Positions 1 through 12,577 are shown, counted from the first letter of the stretch. The stretch: DNA of 64,000 nucleotides from Nageia nagi (GCA_050084985.1 JBITNC010000001.1:23560001-23624000), one strand, 5' to 3'. The notes: generated from the sequence alone by a model not told the origin. Translations and numbers: made by a program.

Positions 1-1241
1 TATGAGTCTCATATATCAAGATCAATCTTAGAGAAGGATCTGAATACTCGAAGACATCATAGACACACTCAAGGTCGAAGAACTGATAAGGAATTAGAAG
101 ATTTTATGAAGGATTTTATGAATCGAGAGATGAATATTCAAGGGCTTAAGAAGTTAAATTATAAGAACATTTGTAATGAGCCTATTCATCCAAGTGTTCC
201 GAAAAAGAAATTATCTTATAGGTTTGAACTTCCTAAAATAGAACCATTTAAAGGAAGAGAAGATCCCAAAGAACACTTGAGAAAATTCGCATTCTCTAGT
301 TATCAGATAGCCAATGATGACTCATTGCTGATCAATTTCTTGAACACTTTAGAATCAATATTAAAGAAAAATCTTCCATTACAGATCTTACAAGATTACA
401 ACAATTTTTCGATAAAACTATACAAGATTACATCTCAAGATGGCGGGCTATACTTACTAGTATGCCTTATACAATACCATAAGAAGAATTGGTTAAGTTA
501 TTTAGTCAAAGTTGTCTAAGACCAATAGCTAGTGTTCCCCAAATTCAACAACATAAGACTTTTGAATAAGCTATTGCATAGGCAGTAGTTATAGAAAGAG
601 TTAAAATTCAAGATGGAGAATTAAAGCTTAAGAAGAAGGAATACAAGAAAGGTAATCAACATGAGAACACTAGTAAACAACCACAAAGTAATCAAATAGC
701 TATGATGGAATATTCTGGTCAAACTCCAAAAATCAAAGAAAATGTTGAACCTAAGCCTAAGAGAAATTTTACTCCATTATCGGAACCATTATCTAAAATA
801 CTTAAGAAATTATGTGATAATGGTATGATTACATTACCTGATATAAAACCTGAGAATCCTGATGCTAAAGGAAAAAAATGGTATAGGGAGAATGAATTTT
901 GCGCTTATCATAGACAAAAGGGACATAAGACAAATAGATGTCGAACTTTACAGCACAAAATTCAAGACTTGATAGATGGTGGAAAAATAGATGTAGATAA
1001 TCCTGTTGTGCCTTCAAATCAAAATTTAGGGATATATCAAAATCCCTTACCTTCACATCAAGCTAACAATGTGGCGATTATCCCAAATCAAATGAACTAT
1101 ACATGTAATGATAAGGATACACCATTTATAGGGACTGTAGATGATTCAATACACATGATTGGTATAGCTACAAGAGCACAACAATATCAATATAAACAAG
1201 ACAACCCACAAAAAAAATCAATCGATATCAAATCCAATTAA
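1..1241 (+). pseudogene. gag: gag of Tat-A, first copy (5' partial, broken)
   Basis: Structural capsid/nucleocapsid protein. The frame is open from base 1, so the N-terminus lies outside. The capsid domain includes FKGREDPKEHLRKF (about 250-285). The frame changes near 350-384, and the second frame carries three stops (TAA near 477, TAA and TAG near 570-582). The C-terminal knuckle CAYHRQKGHKTNRC (about 900-941) is the CX2H-type form of Tat gags, followed by a conserved helix (LQHKIQDLI). An A-run near 1208-1216 shifts the frame again before protease. The family assignment is secure; the protein is not functional as it stands. Confidence 0.85.
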
Positions 1242-1311
1242 TATACAACCTATACCTCCTCCACAACAACCTAAGGTTTCGATAAAGGGTGCTCTTCAAT
1301 GACAATTAAAG

Positions 1312-2625
1312 ATGTCCCCAATTAAGATGACTTTATTTGAGCTATTACAACAGTCTGGGAGTTATAGGGAAGCTATGAATCAAATTCTACAAGAAATTCA
1401 AGTGGATATTAGTAACCTTGATGATTTTATTTCAATAGTTGAAATTTTGAAGATGTCTCAACAACCTAGTATTACCTTCTATGAACAAGAAAAATTAAAA
1501 AACAACGAACAAGGTGGACTTGATCCACCTTTACATATAATGGGTAAAGTAGACGGGAAACTGTTTAAAAGAATTCTGATAGATGAAGGTTCAGCTATAA
1601 ATATAATCTCAGAGGCCGCATATAAAAATTTGAATTTGTCAAATTCACTTATCTTAGCTCCTTATTTACAAATTAGGGCATTTAATGATGTAGTATGTTC
1701 AACTCTGGGATCAATTGTGGTACCAATTACAGTAGGAGCTAAAATAATTCAAACTTTACTACATATAATTGAAGGAAATATCATACAATACAACGTTCTT
1801 TTAGGACACCCATGGATTAGAGAAATGCAATGTGTCCCATCAACCTACCATGGATGTTTAAAATACATCTACAAAGATAAAGTTCATTGTGTGTTTAAGG
1901 ATCCAGATCCTTATTCACATTGTAATTTAATTTTTGATCCGAAAAAAGTGACATTACCGTCTCCTAACTTATCAACCATATTGATGAACAAAAATACAAA
2001 TCAATCTGAAGTCATAAAAGGAAAAAGTAATATAGTCATACAGAATAAAGATACTTGGGAAAGGGTTGCTAAAACTTTAGATGAAAAATATGGAGCTTCT
2101 TCATCAAAACAAGTGAATACTACATCTAATAACGATTCATCTAATGCATATCCGATAAAAGTTAAATTAATAGATTTAGGGATAGGAGAATATGATGTAG
2201 ATGACGTAGTATTTAATATACCTTCATCACAAGAAGTGGGTAAAGCATCTGAATCACCTAGTGTGATTAGACAAATAGTACCTTTAGGAGAGGCACCTAA
2301 TCAGATAATGTTTATTTATGCGGGGATAGTAGATCCTGTGTCAACGATACCCAATCAAACATATGAAGGAAATTTTGATAATGATATGAAATATTTATCG
2401 CCTTGTTCAAGAACATTTGTCTTAAACTATTTTAACAAATGTAATTGGCAAGGACGAGGATTGGGTCAGTATGAACAAGGTCCACGAGACATAATTGAAC
2501 TACAATATCAATATCCCACTGATAAAAGGGGATTAGGTTATCAAAATGAATGTAAAATTCTTGCTAAATTAGAAAATTTGGAAGAAGAGAATTTGGATTA
2601 TAATAAAGAGATTTTAGAGAAATAA
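1312..2625 (+). pseudogene. pol: Tat-A protease with C-terminal G-patch-like segment, first copy
   Basis: Retropepsin-type aspartic protease that would process the gag-pol polyprotein. The active-site region reads LIDEGSAINII, the Tat-type variant of D-S/T-G, and the flap-distal motif LLGHPWIREMQCVPSTYHG matches the Tat pattern LGRPW...VPST. Downstream, at about 2440-2540, is a glycine-rich QGRGLGQYEQGP segment resembling a G-patch. An in-frame TGA at 1300-1302 separates it from gag; the duplicated copy has the same stop at 9794-9796. The open stretch is otherwise intact until TAA at 2623. The G-patch assignment is by motif only. Confidence 0.8.
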
Positions 2626-2661
2626 TCCATAGTATAAGAAAGTGAAGAACAGTTAAGTGAA

Positions 2662-4137
2662 ATGGATGTCTTAGAAGGAGTCAAAGCGCTCTTCATAAAT
2701 AATACTGAGCCATCCTGGAATCATTCGTGCTCACCAAGTGATATACAAGAAAAAATAGATAGAAATGCTAAATCATCCATCAGTCCATGTTTCGATATGC
2801 CATCAGTAAATATGGTTATAATAAAAGAGAATGATGTTGAAGATCAAAATAATGAACAAATAGATGAAGCCAACAAAAATCAAAATTTAATCAAAATAAT
2901 AGCCGATACTCCTACAGACGAAATAGTTGCCGATTTCTCTCTTATATCATCCAATCCTTTGGTACACAAATTCAAAAACATAGATTACATACTTGATTCC
3001 TATAAAAATTAGGTATGCATGAATGAGCAAGTTTAAGAATGTGATGAAGAGTATAGCATTAACGATAATGGTTGGATACCGGTATCAAATCAATTAGAAG
3101 AAGGGTCGCATATGCTTACTAAAAAAGTCTTAGAAATAAATATCAGTAATGATTCTCAAAATCCTAAAATAATTCAATTAGGAGAAAACCTTACGAAGAA
3201 CGAACGAGAAGAGATTATAACTTTATTAAAAGAACGAGAAAAGGTATTCGCATGGTCATATGCAGATATGCCTGGAATAGACCCTAAACTAGTAGTGCAT
3301 AATTTAGCCTTAAAATCTGATGCTAAACCGGTTAAACAAAAATTACGTAAAATGCATCCTACTATAGCATTAATGGTAAAAGAAGAAATTCAGAAATTAT
3401 TAGAAGCAAAATTTATCCAACCTATAGATTATTCGGATTGGATATCCAATATGGTACCTATGAAAAAACCTAGTGGAAAAATACAGATATGCACAGATTT
3501 TCGTGATCTTAATAAAGCTTGCCCTAAAGATGATTTCCCTCTACCTAGCATTGATAGCTTGGTAGATTCGATAGCAGGACATGATATGCTATCATTAATG
3601 GACAGCTTTTTAGGTTATAATCAAATAAAAATAGCTCCTGAAGATCAACATAAGATGGCTTTTATAACTCCGTGGGGTACCTTTTGTTATAAGGTTATGC
3701 CTTTTGGATTAAAGAATGCTGGGGCAACTTATCAAAGGGCTATGACTTATATATTCCATGATTATATGCATGACATAGTAGAAGATTATGTTGATGATTT
3801 GTTGGTTAGATCTAAACATCGAAAAGATCATGGAAAAGATCTAATTAAAGTCTTGGACAGATTATTAGAACATAAAGTAAGATTAAATCCAAAAAAGTGT
3901 ATTTTTGGTGTAACTTCGGGAAAACTATTAGGATTTATTGTGTCTCGACGAGGAATTGAAATAGATCCTAATAAAGTGAAGGCGGTTGTAGACATGCCAC
4001 CTCCTGCGAATCTTAAACAATTACAGAGTTTACAGGGTAAGTCACAAGCCATTAGAAGATTTATAGCTCAACTTTCGAATAAATGCAAACCTTTTACAAA
4101 ACTATTAAAAAAAGGGGACAAAATATCATTGGGATAA
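2662..4137 (+). pseudogene. pol: Tat-A linker and reverse transcriptase, first copy
   Basis: RNA-dependent DNA polymerase. After an acidic linker (2662-3111, with stops at 3010 and near 3034) the RT core runs about 3350-4030. Landmarks are WISNMVPMKKPSGK, DFRDLNKACPKDDFPLP, MPFGLKNAGATYQRAM and the catalytic box YVDD at 3787-3798, all typical of Tat. The catalytic aspartates are present. The frame is lost near 4110-4137 where RNase H begins ('KKGDKISLG' then stop), whereas the second copy reads through. This is the best-preserved RT in the window but lies in a polyprotein broken on both sides. Confidence 0.85.
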
Positions 4138-4685
4138 AGAGCAACAAGATGCCTTCAAAGAAATTAAAAGATATTTATTATCTCCTCCTATATTAAGTCC
4201 ACCAAGAAAAGATAGACCCTTTTTATTATACATTTCTGCTACTAAAACTGCCTTAGGAACAATGCTTGCTCAGAAGAATGAACATAATAAAGAGCAAGCT
4301 ATATATTACCTAAGTAGAACACTTGTGAGCTATGAGATTAAATATATATATTTGGAAAAATGTCTCACTATCATTTTCGCTACTAAAAAAACTCTGACAT
4401 TATATGCTTAATCATACAATGTATGTCATCTCTAAAATGGATCCTTTAAAATATATGATGAATAAGACTTATCAAAATTCAAGAACTGCAAAGTGGATAA
4501 TGCACCTAACTGAATTTGATTTACATTTTATGGGACAAAAATCAATAAAATGACAAGTAATTGCTGACTATCTCGCTGATGCTCCGTTACAAGATAATAA
4601 ACCACTTGTCATTGAATTACCCGATGATAGGATATTTCAACTAGATGAAATTGAAATACCTATAGAACCTGAAGATGAGTGGGAT
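4138..4685 (+). pseudogene. pol: Tat-A RNase H (retroviral type), degenerate, first copy
   Basis: Normal Ty3/gypsy RNase H that would remove RNA from the RNA:DNA hybrid. Recognisable pieces are QQDAFKEIKRYLL, PFLLYIS, LAQKNEHNKEQAIYYLSRTL and the Tat-typical FDLHFMGQKS followed by an ADYLADAP boundary. The frame is broken by the indel near 4112, a small insertion near 4335 relative to the second copy, and several stops. The intact counterpart is at 12578-13120. Confidence 0.75.
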
Positions 4686-5283
4686 ATGATAATACATTTT
4701 GATGGTTCTCGATGTGAACAAGGTGGTGGAGCAGGTGTTGTATTTATAACCCCACAAGGAATCCCTATACCGTATTTGTTTAAACTTAAATTTCCTTGTA
4801 CTAATAATAATGCAGAATACGAAGCTTTGATATTAGCATTGAAAACTGCTATTAAATTAAAACTCAAAAGAATTAAGATTATTGGAGATTCTTTACTCAT
4901 CATAAATCAAGTGAAAGGAATCTATCAATGTAAAGAACCTTTACTTCAAAAGTATAAAGCATTAGTTGAAGAATTATTAAAACCTTTTGATCAATTTAGT
5001 ATAGAAGCGGCATCGAGATCATCTAATAGATTTGTAGATGCTATGGCTTCTATTGGATCTCTTATCCCAGAAGATCCTAAAAAATCTTCGATTCAAGTTG
5101 AAATAATTCAATTGTCTCAATCATCTTTACAACAGGAAGACGAAGAACAAAGTGTATTAAATATTGACATAACGGATAAAGATAATTGGTACCAGGAATT
5201 GATAGACTTTTTAAAATTTAGAATTCTTCCTGTACACCTTGATAAATTAGCACGACGAGCGTTTAAAATCAAAGCAACTAAAT
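4686..5283 (+). pseudogene. pol: Tat-A archaeal-type second RNase H, first copy
   Basis: Second RNase H domain of archaeal type, the hallmark acquisition of the Tat/Ogre lineage. Motifs in order are IHFDGSRCEQGGGAGVVF (first Asp), CTNNNAEYEALILALKTA (Glu) and IIGDSLLIINQVKG (Asp). The domain covers about 4686-5085 and is followed by a variable linker leading into integrase. This section has no internal stop and continues in the same frame into integrase, making it one of the better-conserved parts of copy one. Confidence 0.85.
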
Positions 5284-6446
5284 ATTGTTTGATAGGGGAT
5301 ATCTTACATCGACGAAATTTCAATGGTATATTACTTAGATGTCTTGAATGGAATGATATTAAAAACGCTATATCCTCTGCCCATGATGGAGTATGCGGAG
5401 GACATTTTAATGGTGTTGCAATTGTAAAGTGATTAATACGAATGGGGTATTATTGGCCCATTATGGAAAAGGATTGTTGTGAATATGTTAAAAAGTGCTT
5501 TAAATGTCAATAATACACTCATTTATTTTCACAACCGTCTCAAGAGCTACATCCTATACAATCACTTTGGCCATTCTCTAAATGGGCCTTAGACTTAATA
5601 GGACAAATTACACCTATATCCTCTGGTGGACATAAGTTCATCATTACAACAACTGAATATTTTACTAAATGGGTAGAGGCTATTCCTATGACTTCCACCA
5701 CGGGTGCACGAATCGTTGAATTTATAGAAAATTACATTATATGTAGATTCGGTATGCCGAACCAATTAATTATGGATAATGGAAAGAATTTTAAAAATAA
5801 GGATGTAAAACATATATGTGACAAGTATAAAATTAAACAAAGTTTTTCTACTCCGTATTATCCACAAGGTAATGGGCAAGCAGAGGCTACTAATAAAACC
5901 CTTCGAAACATCTTAGCAAAAATAGTAAATGATTCACATAAAGATTGGCATAGGCAAATATCGAAAGCCTTATGGGCTTATCGCACCAGTATACGTACTC
6001 CCATTGGGGCAACACCATTGTCTTTAGTATATGGAACAGAAGCCATCCTACCCATAGAACTTGAGATACCATCCCTTAGAGTAAATCTAAGTGATCAAAA
6101 TGTTGACGCAGAAGCAAGACAAACTCACTTAGATTAGTTATTGCTTTTAGATGAAAAATGTATTAATGCTTTAGAACACATGCATGTTTATCTGAGGAGA
6201 ATAAAATGAGCTTTCGATAAAAGGGCTCTAATTCATGAATTCAAAATAGGTGATTTGGTCTTAAAAGAAAATCAACAAACTTCACGGCTAGAACGATAGC
6301 TTAGAGACAAGTTTGCTCCAAATTGGTTAGGACTGTACATCATTAAGAAAAAATTTGGTAAGGGAACTTATCATTTATCAGATTTAGAAGGAAATGAAGA
6401 GTGTGAACCTATAAATATCATGCATCTTCGACCCTTCTATACATGA
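5284..6446 (+). pseudogene. pol: Tat-A integrase, first copy
   Basis: DDE integrase. The zinc-binding H-H-C-C part spans about 5380-5520 (HDGVCGGHF...CFKC). The core has Asp in WALDLIG, Asp in IMDNGKNF and Glu in GQAEATN. The C-terminal GDLVLKEN and NWLGLYII parts run to TGA at 6444-6446. Nonsense codons lie at 5430 (TGA), about 5511 (TAA), 6135 (TAG), 6207 (TGA) and 6297 (TAG). The last two are also present in copy two and so predate the duplication. Confidence 0.85.
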
Positions 6447-6547
6447 AAAAAGGGGGAAAAATGTACATTAGTTTTCCTTTTGTTTTATTTTACTAAAATA
6501 ATAAATAAATAAAAATATTAATATTTGTCAAGTGTTAATACAGAAAG

Positions 6548-7759
6548 ATGAGTCTGGTAAAGGGATCTGCTGAAGGTAGCTTCATGCAACCACAAGTACG
6601 ATTTCCACCACCTAGATATTCAGGTGATTTTGCATTAACATATTTGAAACATAACTTTGATATGGATCTCTTGAATTATTTATGGTTGACTATTGATGAG
6701 CAATATGAAAAAACATATAATATGTTTTGTGGTAGGAATGATGGTTGGGAAGTCACTTTCTTTGGATATGAAGCATGTATTAATTTAGGCCCACAAATTT
6801 ATTTCACACATATGGAATGAATATCACAAGAAATAATGGCCTTTTGTCTATAATGGCCTTATGGAATGCTGAGGATCCTCATAAGGTGTCAATTAACGGA
6901 ACCTTCACTCCTTTTAGCTAGGATGAACTGCGTTGATCAATTAACTAAAAACCTTGAATGGATGGATGAGCTTCTACTTTATTTACCTCATACAAAGGTC
7001 ATTTATGACTTTTCAAATGCTTTTGTGGCCTTCCCTCCTAGAACATCACAACAATATTATAGGCAAATTCACAGATTCCCTCGCATGCAAATGCGACACA
7101 TAATTCGGAAATGAAAGTTAGAAGAAAGACAAGCTTGTCGTATTGCCGATCTTGCAATGATGAATCAAGTAAGGGTTAGAAGTGAGATTATTGAAAAATT
7201 ATCAAAAGTACATAGGGTACAGAATAATGGGAATTATCTCCCTGGATTCGAAAGTAGGTATGACAAAGATATGTTTATGAAATTCATTCGTAACGTTCCT
7301 ACTTCTTTATATTCAAACATCTTTTCCATGCCTATCGAAATTCAACAAAAATTGGCCTTGACATTTTATGATACACGTGAATCTTATGGTTGGGATGTCA
7401 AAATAAATAAATCTCAAGTTATTATTTGTATCGACGCATTTGAACTATGGTGTTCTCCTAAATCAGAATATGATCTAATGATATATTTCTGTCTCCTATG
7501 GCCTACAGAAAAGCCTAAAATCATAATTGATTGTACTCACAACCTAACCTTAAAATATCAAGAACGAATCATCTTAATCACCCAAACTGTGACTTCTGAA
7601 CACTTAGATTATTCTATTCCCAAAATTTATCATAATCAAGTGATATTAGATTTTAGTTTTTTATTTAGTTCAACACATTGCTCATTTAATCCCGATGCAG
7701 TTCAAACTCGATTTGAACGTGTCCTGAATAGATTCCCTAGAAAAATTATAAAACCCTAA
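6548..7759 (+). pseudogene. Additional sense ORF downstream of integrase, unknown function, first copy
   Basis: A separate reading frame of about 404 codons starts at ATG 6548 (MSLVKGSAEGSF), about 100 bases after the pol stop, and ends RKIIKP at 7759. I recognise no family. It is not hydrophobic at the N-terminus and I see no membrane span or signal peptide, so its env-like position is not matched by env-like content. The middle is basic and probably helical (QMRHIIRK, KLEERQACRIADL); the C-terminal half is aromatic-rich (SYGWDVKIN, IDAFELWC). Stops: TGA at 6818 (shared with copy two), a private TAA near 6851, and TGA at 7112 where copy two has CGA. Confidence 0.7.
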
Positions 7760-9338
7760 AAAATTAAAAATTTATAAAATCCTAAAAATTTGAAAAATAT
7801 AAAATACATAAAAATTATAAAATTATAAAATCTACCTAGATGGAAACATCTAGAGGTCACTTGGCAATAGGGTGCCCTGCCCTTGTATGATGTAAGTATA
7901 TGTTGCATGTCATTGTAAAAGTGGTTATCCAGTAAATGTGTAATGTGTAAAGAGGTAATTTTAGAATAATCTCCTTGTTATCATCACATTCACTTTGTCT
8001 TTTCTTTCATAAAAGAACTGATATACCATAGATGATAGAAAGACATAAAGTTTGTGTCTGAAGGAAAATCCATAAACTCCAAACACATAACATTAAAAAA
8101 CTTTGAAGAGAATTTGAATGAAATCATTCTAAGAGGCATTAAGAGTGAAAGTTATGTGTCTATCCTATTATTCGCTTCATCTCAAACCCAAGAATCATTT
8201 GATAGTAAAAAAAAAAAAGAGAAGAAAGAGAAAAGATATCGAAGGGGTTAATCCTCATCGGGGCTATGGATGCCTATCTGGCAATGGGGCATACCTTACA
8301 AGTGGCGATATGTCCATTTTGGTTAGTGACCTTCTTTCCTATGGACCTCTATACATTTCATATGGATAGACTAGCTTATTAATGTCTCTAGGATATTTCA
8401 TCTCAAATGATCTAAGAAGGGAAATGAATCTCACTACACACACTGGAGTTTTTAGATTCTCTTATCAACATATAACAATATTGTTTGATATCATCTTAGG
8501 TTATTAGATCTGGAAATAAAGAAAGATAAGGTAAATGTTGTAATAACTTGGTCGTTAAGCTAAAATCACCTAATCTTTTGTCATAAGTTGCATGTTGTTT
8601 ATGTTTAGAACCATTTGTGTTGTTTTGTTAAATCATTCAAGAATATCACTACCCTTGAACATTATTAAAATTGCTTTTCTTTGGAAAGGATAAGAATGAT
8701 TATGTATTGTTCCCTTGACCAAGATAAAGTTAATGTTCATATACATCCATAAGTCACTAGTGTGTCATATCAATCCATTTTACTATTATCCATTACCCTT
8801 GAACATTATTAAAATTGCTTTTCTTCAGAAAGGATAAGAATGATTGTTTATTGTTACCCTGACCAAGATAAAGTTAATGTTCATATGTATCCATAAGTCA
8901 TTAGTTTATCGTGTCATTATGTCTATTGTGAAATTGCCAAGTGCGGAAAATGATGCATCTGATTCCGTGAAAATATAATAAAATTATGTCCTTAAATAAC
9001 TTATCTTATTAAAATTATAAGTTAGATTCATTGTTTATTTATTATTAAATTACTTTTGAGGATCAATAACATCATCAAATTAATATTTTGATATATATTT
9101 TATCATCATTTAGAAAATTATAAAAGATAGCCTCAAAATTATACATCATACATTCCATAGTCAAAATCATGCATCATACATCTCGAAATTACATTTATCA
9201 TTAACATCCATTCATCATCAAGTAACTAAAGATAATTATGAGCTACCTAACATCATATCATTCCCATCCATACATAAAATGAAAGTCATCATAACATCAT
9301 ATATCCTAAAGAATCATACAAATACAATGAATATCAAA
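7760..9338 (+). other. Tat-A downstream non-coding region, first copy
   Basis: No convincing gene. It holds an A-rich stretch with repeated TATAAAATCCTAAAAA words (7760-7840), a stretch conserved with copy two (7840-8640), an A12 run near 8207, the 144-bp repeat array, and AT-rich CATCATA-type sequence up to the duplication junction. Short ORFs here are not supported: the one at 8054-8251 is disrupted in copy two by indels and an extra segment. Confidence 0.7.
8651..8918 (+). repeat. 144-bp tandem repeat, two units
   Basis: Units begin ACCCTTGAACATTATTAAAA at 8651 and 8795, exactly 144 bases apart. The second unit diverges near its end. The same array has three units in the second copy of the duplication (17186-17600). 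Confidence 0.85.
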
Positions 9339-9775
9339 TAAAACCTGAAAATCCTAATGCTAAAGAAAGAAAATGGTATAAGGAGAATGAATTTTGTGCT
9401 TATCATAGACAAAAAGGACATAAGACAAATAGATGTTGAACTTTACAGCATAAAATTCAAGACTTGATAGATAGTGGAAAAATAGATGTAGATAATCTTA
9501 TTGTGCCTTCGAATCAAAATTTAGGGATATATCAAAATCCCTTACCTTCACATCAGGCTAACAATGTGGCGATTATCCCAAATCAAATGAACTATACATG
9601 CAATGATAAGGATACACCATTTATAGGGACTGTAGATGATTCAATACACATGATTGGTATAGCTACAAGAGCACAACAATATCAAGATAAACAAGATAAC
9701 CCACGAAGAAATCAATCGATATCAAATCCAATTAATATACAACCTATACCTCCTTCGCAACAACCTAAGGTTTAG
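9339..9775 (+). pseudogene. gag: gag C-terminal fragment, second copy
   Basis: Only the nucleocapsid end of gag is present because the duplication junction falls inside the gene. The knuckle CAYHRQKGHKTNRC (about 9396-9437) is intact but followed at once by a TGA. The open stretch 9464-9775 then runs through the spacer to a private TAG. Unlike copy one, gag and protease are in the same frame here, so the frameshift near 1210 is private to copy one. Confidence 0.8.
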
Positions 9776-9805
9776 ATAAAGGGTGCTCTTCAATGATAAT
9801 TAAAG

Positions 9806-11165
9806 ATGTCTCCAGTTAAGATGACTTTATTTGAGCTATTACAACAGTTTGGGAGTTATAGGGAGGCTATGAATCAAATTCTACAAGAAATTCAAGTGGA
9901 TATTAGTAACCCTGATGATTTTATTTCAATAGTTGAAAGTTTGAAGATATCTCAACAACCTAGTATTACCTTCTATGAGCAAGAAAGATTAAAAAATGAT
10001 GGACAAGGCAGACTTGATCCACCTTTACATATAATGGGTAAAGTAGACGGGAAATTGTTTAAAAGAATTCTGATAGATGAAGGTTCAGCTATAAATATAA
10101 TTTCAGAGGCAGCATATAAAAATTTGAATTTGTCAGAATCGCTTATCTTAGCCCCTTATTTACAAATTAGGGCATTTAATGATGCAGTATGTTCAACTTT
10201 GGGATCAATCGTGCTACCAATTACAGTAGGGGCTAAGACCGTGCAAACTTTATTACATATAATCGAAGGAAACATCATACAATACAACATTCTTTTAGGA
10301 CGTCCATGGATTAGAGAAATGCAATGTGTCCCATCAACCTACCATGGGTGTTTAAAATACACCTACAAAGACAAAGTTCATTGTGTGTTTAAGGATCCAG
10401 ATCCTTATTCACATTGTAATTTAATTTTTGATCCGAACAAAGTGACATTACCGTCTCCTAACTTATCAACCATACTGATGAACAAAAATACAAATCAATC
10501 TGAAGTCATAAAAGGAAAAAGTGATATAGTCATACAGAATAAAGATACTTGGGAAAGGGTTGCTAAAACTTTAGATGAAAAATATGGAGCTTCTTCATCA
10601 AAGCAAGTGAATACTACATCTAATAACCATTCATCTAATGCATATTCAGTAAAAGTTAAATTAATAGATTTAGGGATGGGAGAATATGATGTAGATGATG
10701 TAGTGTTTAATATACCTTCATCACAAGAAGTGGGTAAAGCATCTGAATCACCTAGTGTGATTGGATAAATAGTACCTTTAGGAGAGGCATCTAATCAGAC
10801 AATGTTTATTTATGCAGGGATAGTAGATCCTGTGTCAACGATACCCAATCAAACATATGAAGGAAATTTTGATAATGATATGAAATATTTATCTCCTTGT
10901 TCAAGAACATTTGTCTTAAATTATTTTAACAAATGTAATTGGCAAGGATGAGGATTGGGTCGGTATGAAGAAGGTCCATGAGACATAATTGAATTACAAT
11001 ATCAATATCCCACTGATAAAAGGGGATTAGGTTATCAAATGAATGTAAAATTCCTGCTAACTTTGAAAATTCAGAAGAAGAGATTGGGACTATAATAAAG
11101 AGATTTTAGAAAAAGAATCTATAGTACAAGAAAGTGTTGATATAAGTGAAGAACAGTTAAGTGAA
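9806..11165 (+). pseudogene. pol: Tat-A protease and G-patch-like segment, second copy
   Basis: Aspartic protease counterpart of 1312-2625, with LIDEGSAINII and LLGRPWIREMQCVPSTYHG, here keeping the canonical Arg where copy one has His. TGA 9794-9796 separates it from gag. A stop at 10766 truncates the open part. The G-patch-like segment follows at about 10920-11030 with private TGA codons, and a one-base deletion near 11038 shifts the frame. Confidence 0.8.
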
Positions 11166-12577
11166 ATGGATGTCTTAGAAGGAGTCAAAGCGCTCTTCAT
11201 AAATAATACTGAGCCATCCTGGAACCATTCGTGCTCACCAAGTGATATACAAGAACAAATAAATAGAAATGCTGAATCGTCCATCAGTCCAGGTTTCGAT
11301 ATGCCATCGGTAAATATGGTTATAATAAAAGAGAATGATGTTGAAGATCAAAATAATGAACAAATAGATGAAGCCAACAAAAATCAAAATTTAATCAAAA
11401 TAATAGCCGATACTCCTACATACGAAATAATTGCCGATTTCTCTCTTATATCATCCAATCCTTTGGTACACAAATTCAAAAACATAGATTACATATTTGA
11501 TTCCTATAAAGATCAAGTATGCATGAATGAGCAAGTTCAAGAATGTGATGAAGAGTATAGCGTTAACGATAATGGTTGGATACCGGTACCGAATCAATTA
11601 GAAGAAGGGTCGCATATGCTTACTGAAAAGGTCTTAGAAATAAATGTCAGTAATGATCCTCAGAATCCTAAAATAATTCAATTAGGAGAAAACCTTACGG
11701 AGAATGAATGAGAAGAGATTATAAATTTATTAAAAGAATGAGAAAAGGTATTCGCATGGTCATATGCGGATATGCCTGGAATAGACCCTAAACTAGTAGT
11801 GCATAATTTAGCCTTAAAGTCTGATGCTAAACCGGTTAAATAGAAATTACGTAAAATGCATCCTACTATAGCATTAATGGTAAAAGAAGAACTTCAAAAA
11901 TTATTAGAAGCAAAATTTATCCAACCTATAGATTATTCGGATTGGATATCCAATATGGTACCTATGAAAAAACCTAGTGGAAAAATACAGATATGCACAG
12001 ATTTTCGTGACCTTAATAAAGCTTGCCCTAAACATGATTTCTCTCTACCTAGTATTGATAGCTTGGTAGATTCAATAGCAGGACATGATATGCTATCATT
12101 AATGGATGGCTTTTCTGGTTATAATCAAATAAAAATAGATCCTGAAGATCAACATAAGACGACTTTTATAATGCCTTGGGGTACCTTTTGCTATAAGGTT
12201 ATGCCTTTTGGATTAAAGAATGCTGGGGCAACTTATTAAAGGGCTATGAATTATATATTCCATGATTATATGCACAACATAGTATAAGATTACGTTGATG
12301 ATTTGTTGGTTAGATCTAAATATCGAAAAGATCATGGAAAAGACCTAATTAAAGTCTTGGACAGATTATTAGAACATAAAGTAAGATTAAATCCAAAAAG
12401 TGTGTTTTTGGTGTAACTTCAGGAAAATTATTAGGATTTATTGTGTCTTGACGAGGAATTGAAATAGATCCTAATAAAGTGAAGGCGGTTGTAGACATGC
12501 CACCTCCTGCGAATCTTAAACAATTACAGAGTTTATAGGGTAAGTTACAAGCCATTAGAAGATTCATAGCTCAACTT
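11166..12577 (+). pseudogene. pol: Tat-A linker and reverse transcriptase, second copy
   Basis: RT counterpart. The open part 11166-11711 covers the linker and RT approach; 11856-12239 covers the palm (DFRDLNKACPKHDFSLP, MPFGLKNAGATY). Stops lie at 11709, near 11739, near 11841, 12237 and just before YVDD, whose codons (12291-12302) remain intact. A single-base deletion near 12399 moves the frame; the RNase H continues in the new frame. The motif order is identical to copy one. Confidence 0.8.

Larger units (their letters stand above)
843..9338 (+). repeat. Left unit of an 8.5-kb direct tandem duplication inside Tat-A
   Basis: This stretch, from the gag zinc-knuckle region (ATAAAACCTGAGAATCC) to GAATATCAAA at about 9338, is repeated head-to-tail at 9339-18018. 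At the junction, downstream non-coding sequence runs directly into mid-gag (CAAATAAAACCTGAAAATCC) with only one or two bases of overlap and no LTR. Confidence 0.85.

Noticed and set aside
4637-4903. Antisense ORFs over the second RNase H (also 13129-13392) as genes
   Set aside because: They exist only because the sense frame is open; there are no domains and no independent signals.
6548-7759. The extra ORF as an env (envelope) gene
   Set aside because: The position after integrase fits, but there is no signal peptide, membrane span or Cys-rich ectodomain pattern in either copy.
8054-8369. Small plus-strand ORFs after the extra ORF
   Set aside because: The duplicated copy (16560-16904) has indels and a different segment here; only the nucleotide sequence is conserved.
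9330-9345. Junction of the two Tat-A units as an LTR-mediated tandem (two elements sharing an LTR)
   Set aside because: No LTR, PPT or primer site lies there; mid-gag is joined directly to 3' non-coding DNA.
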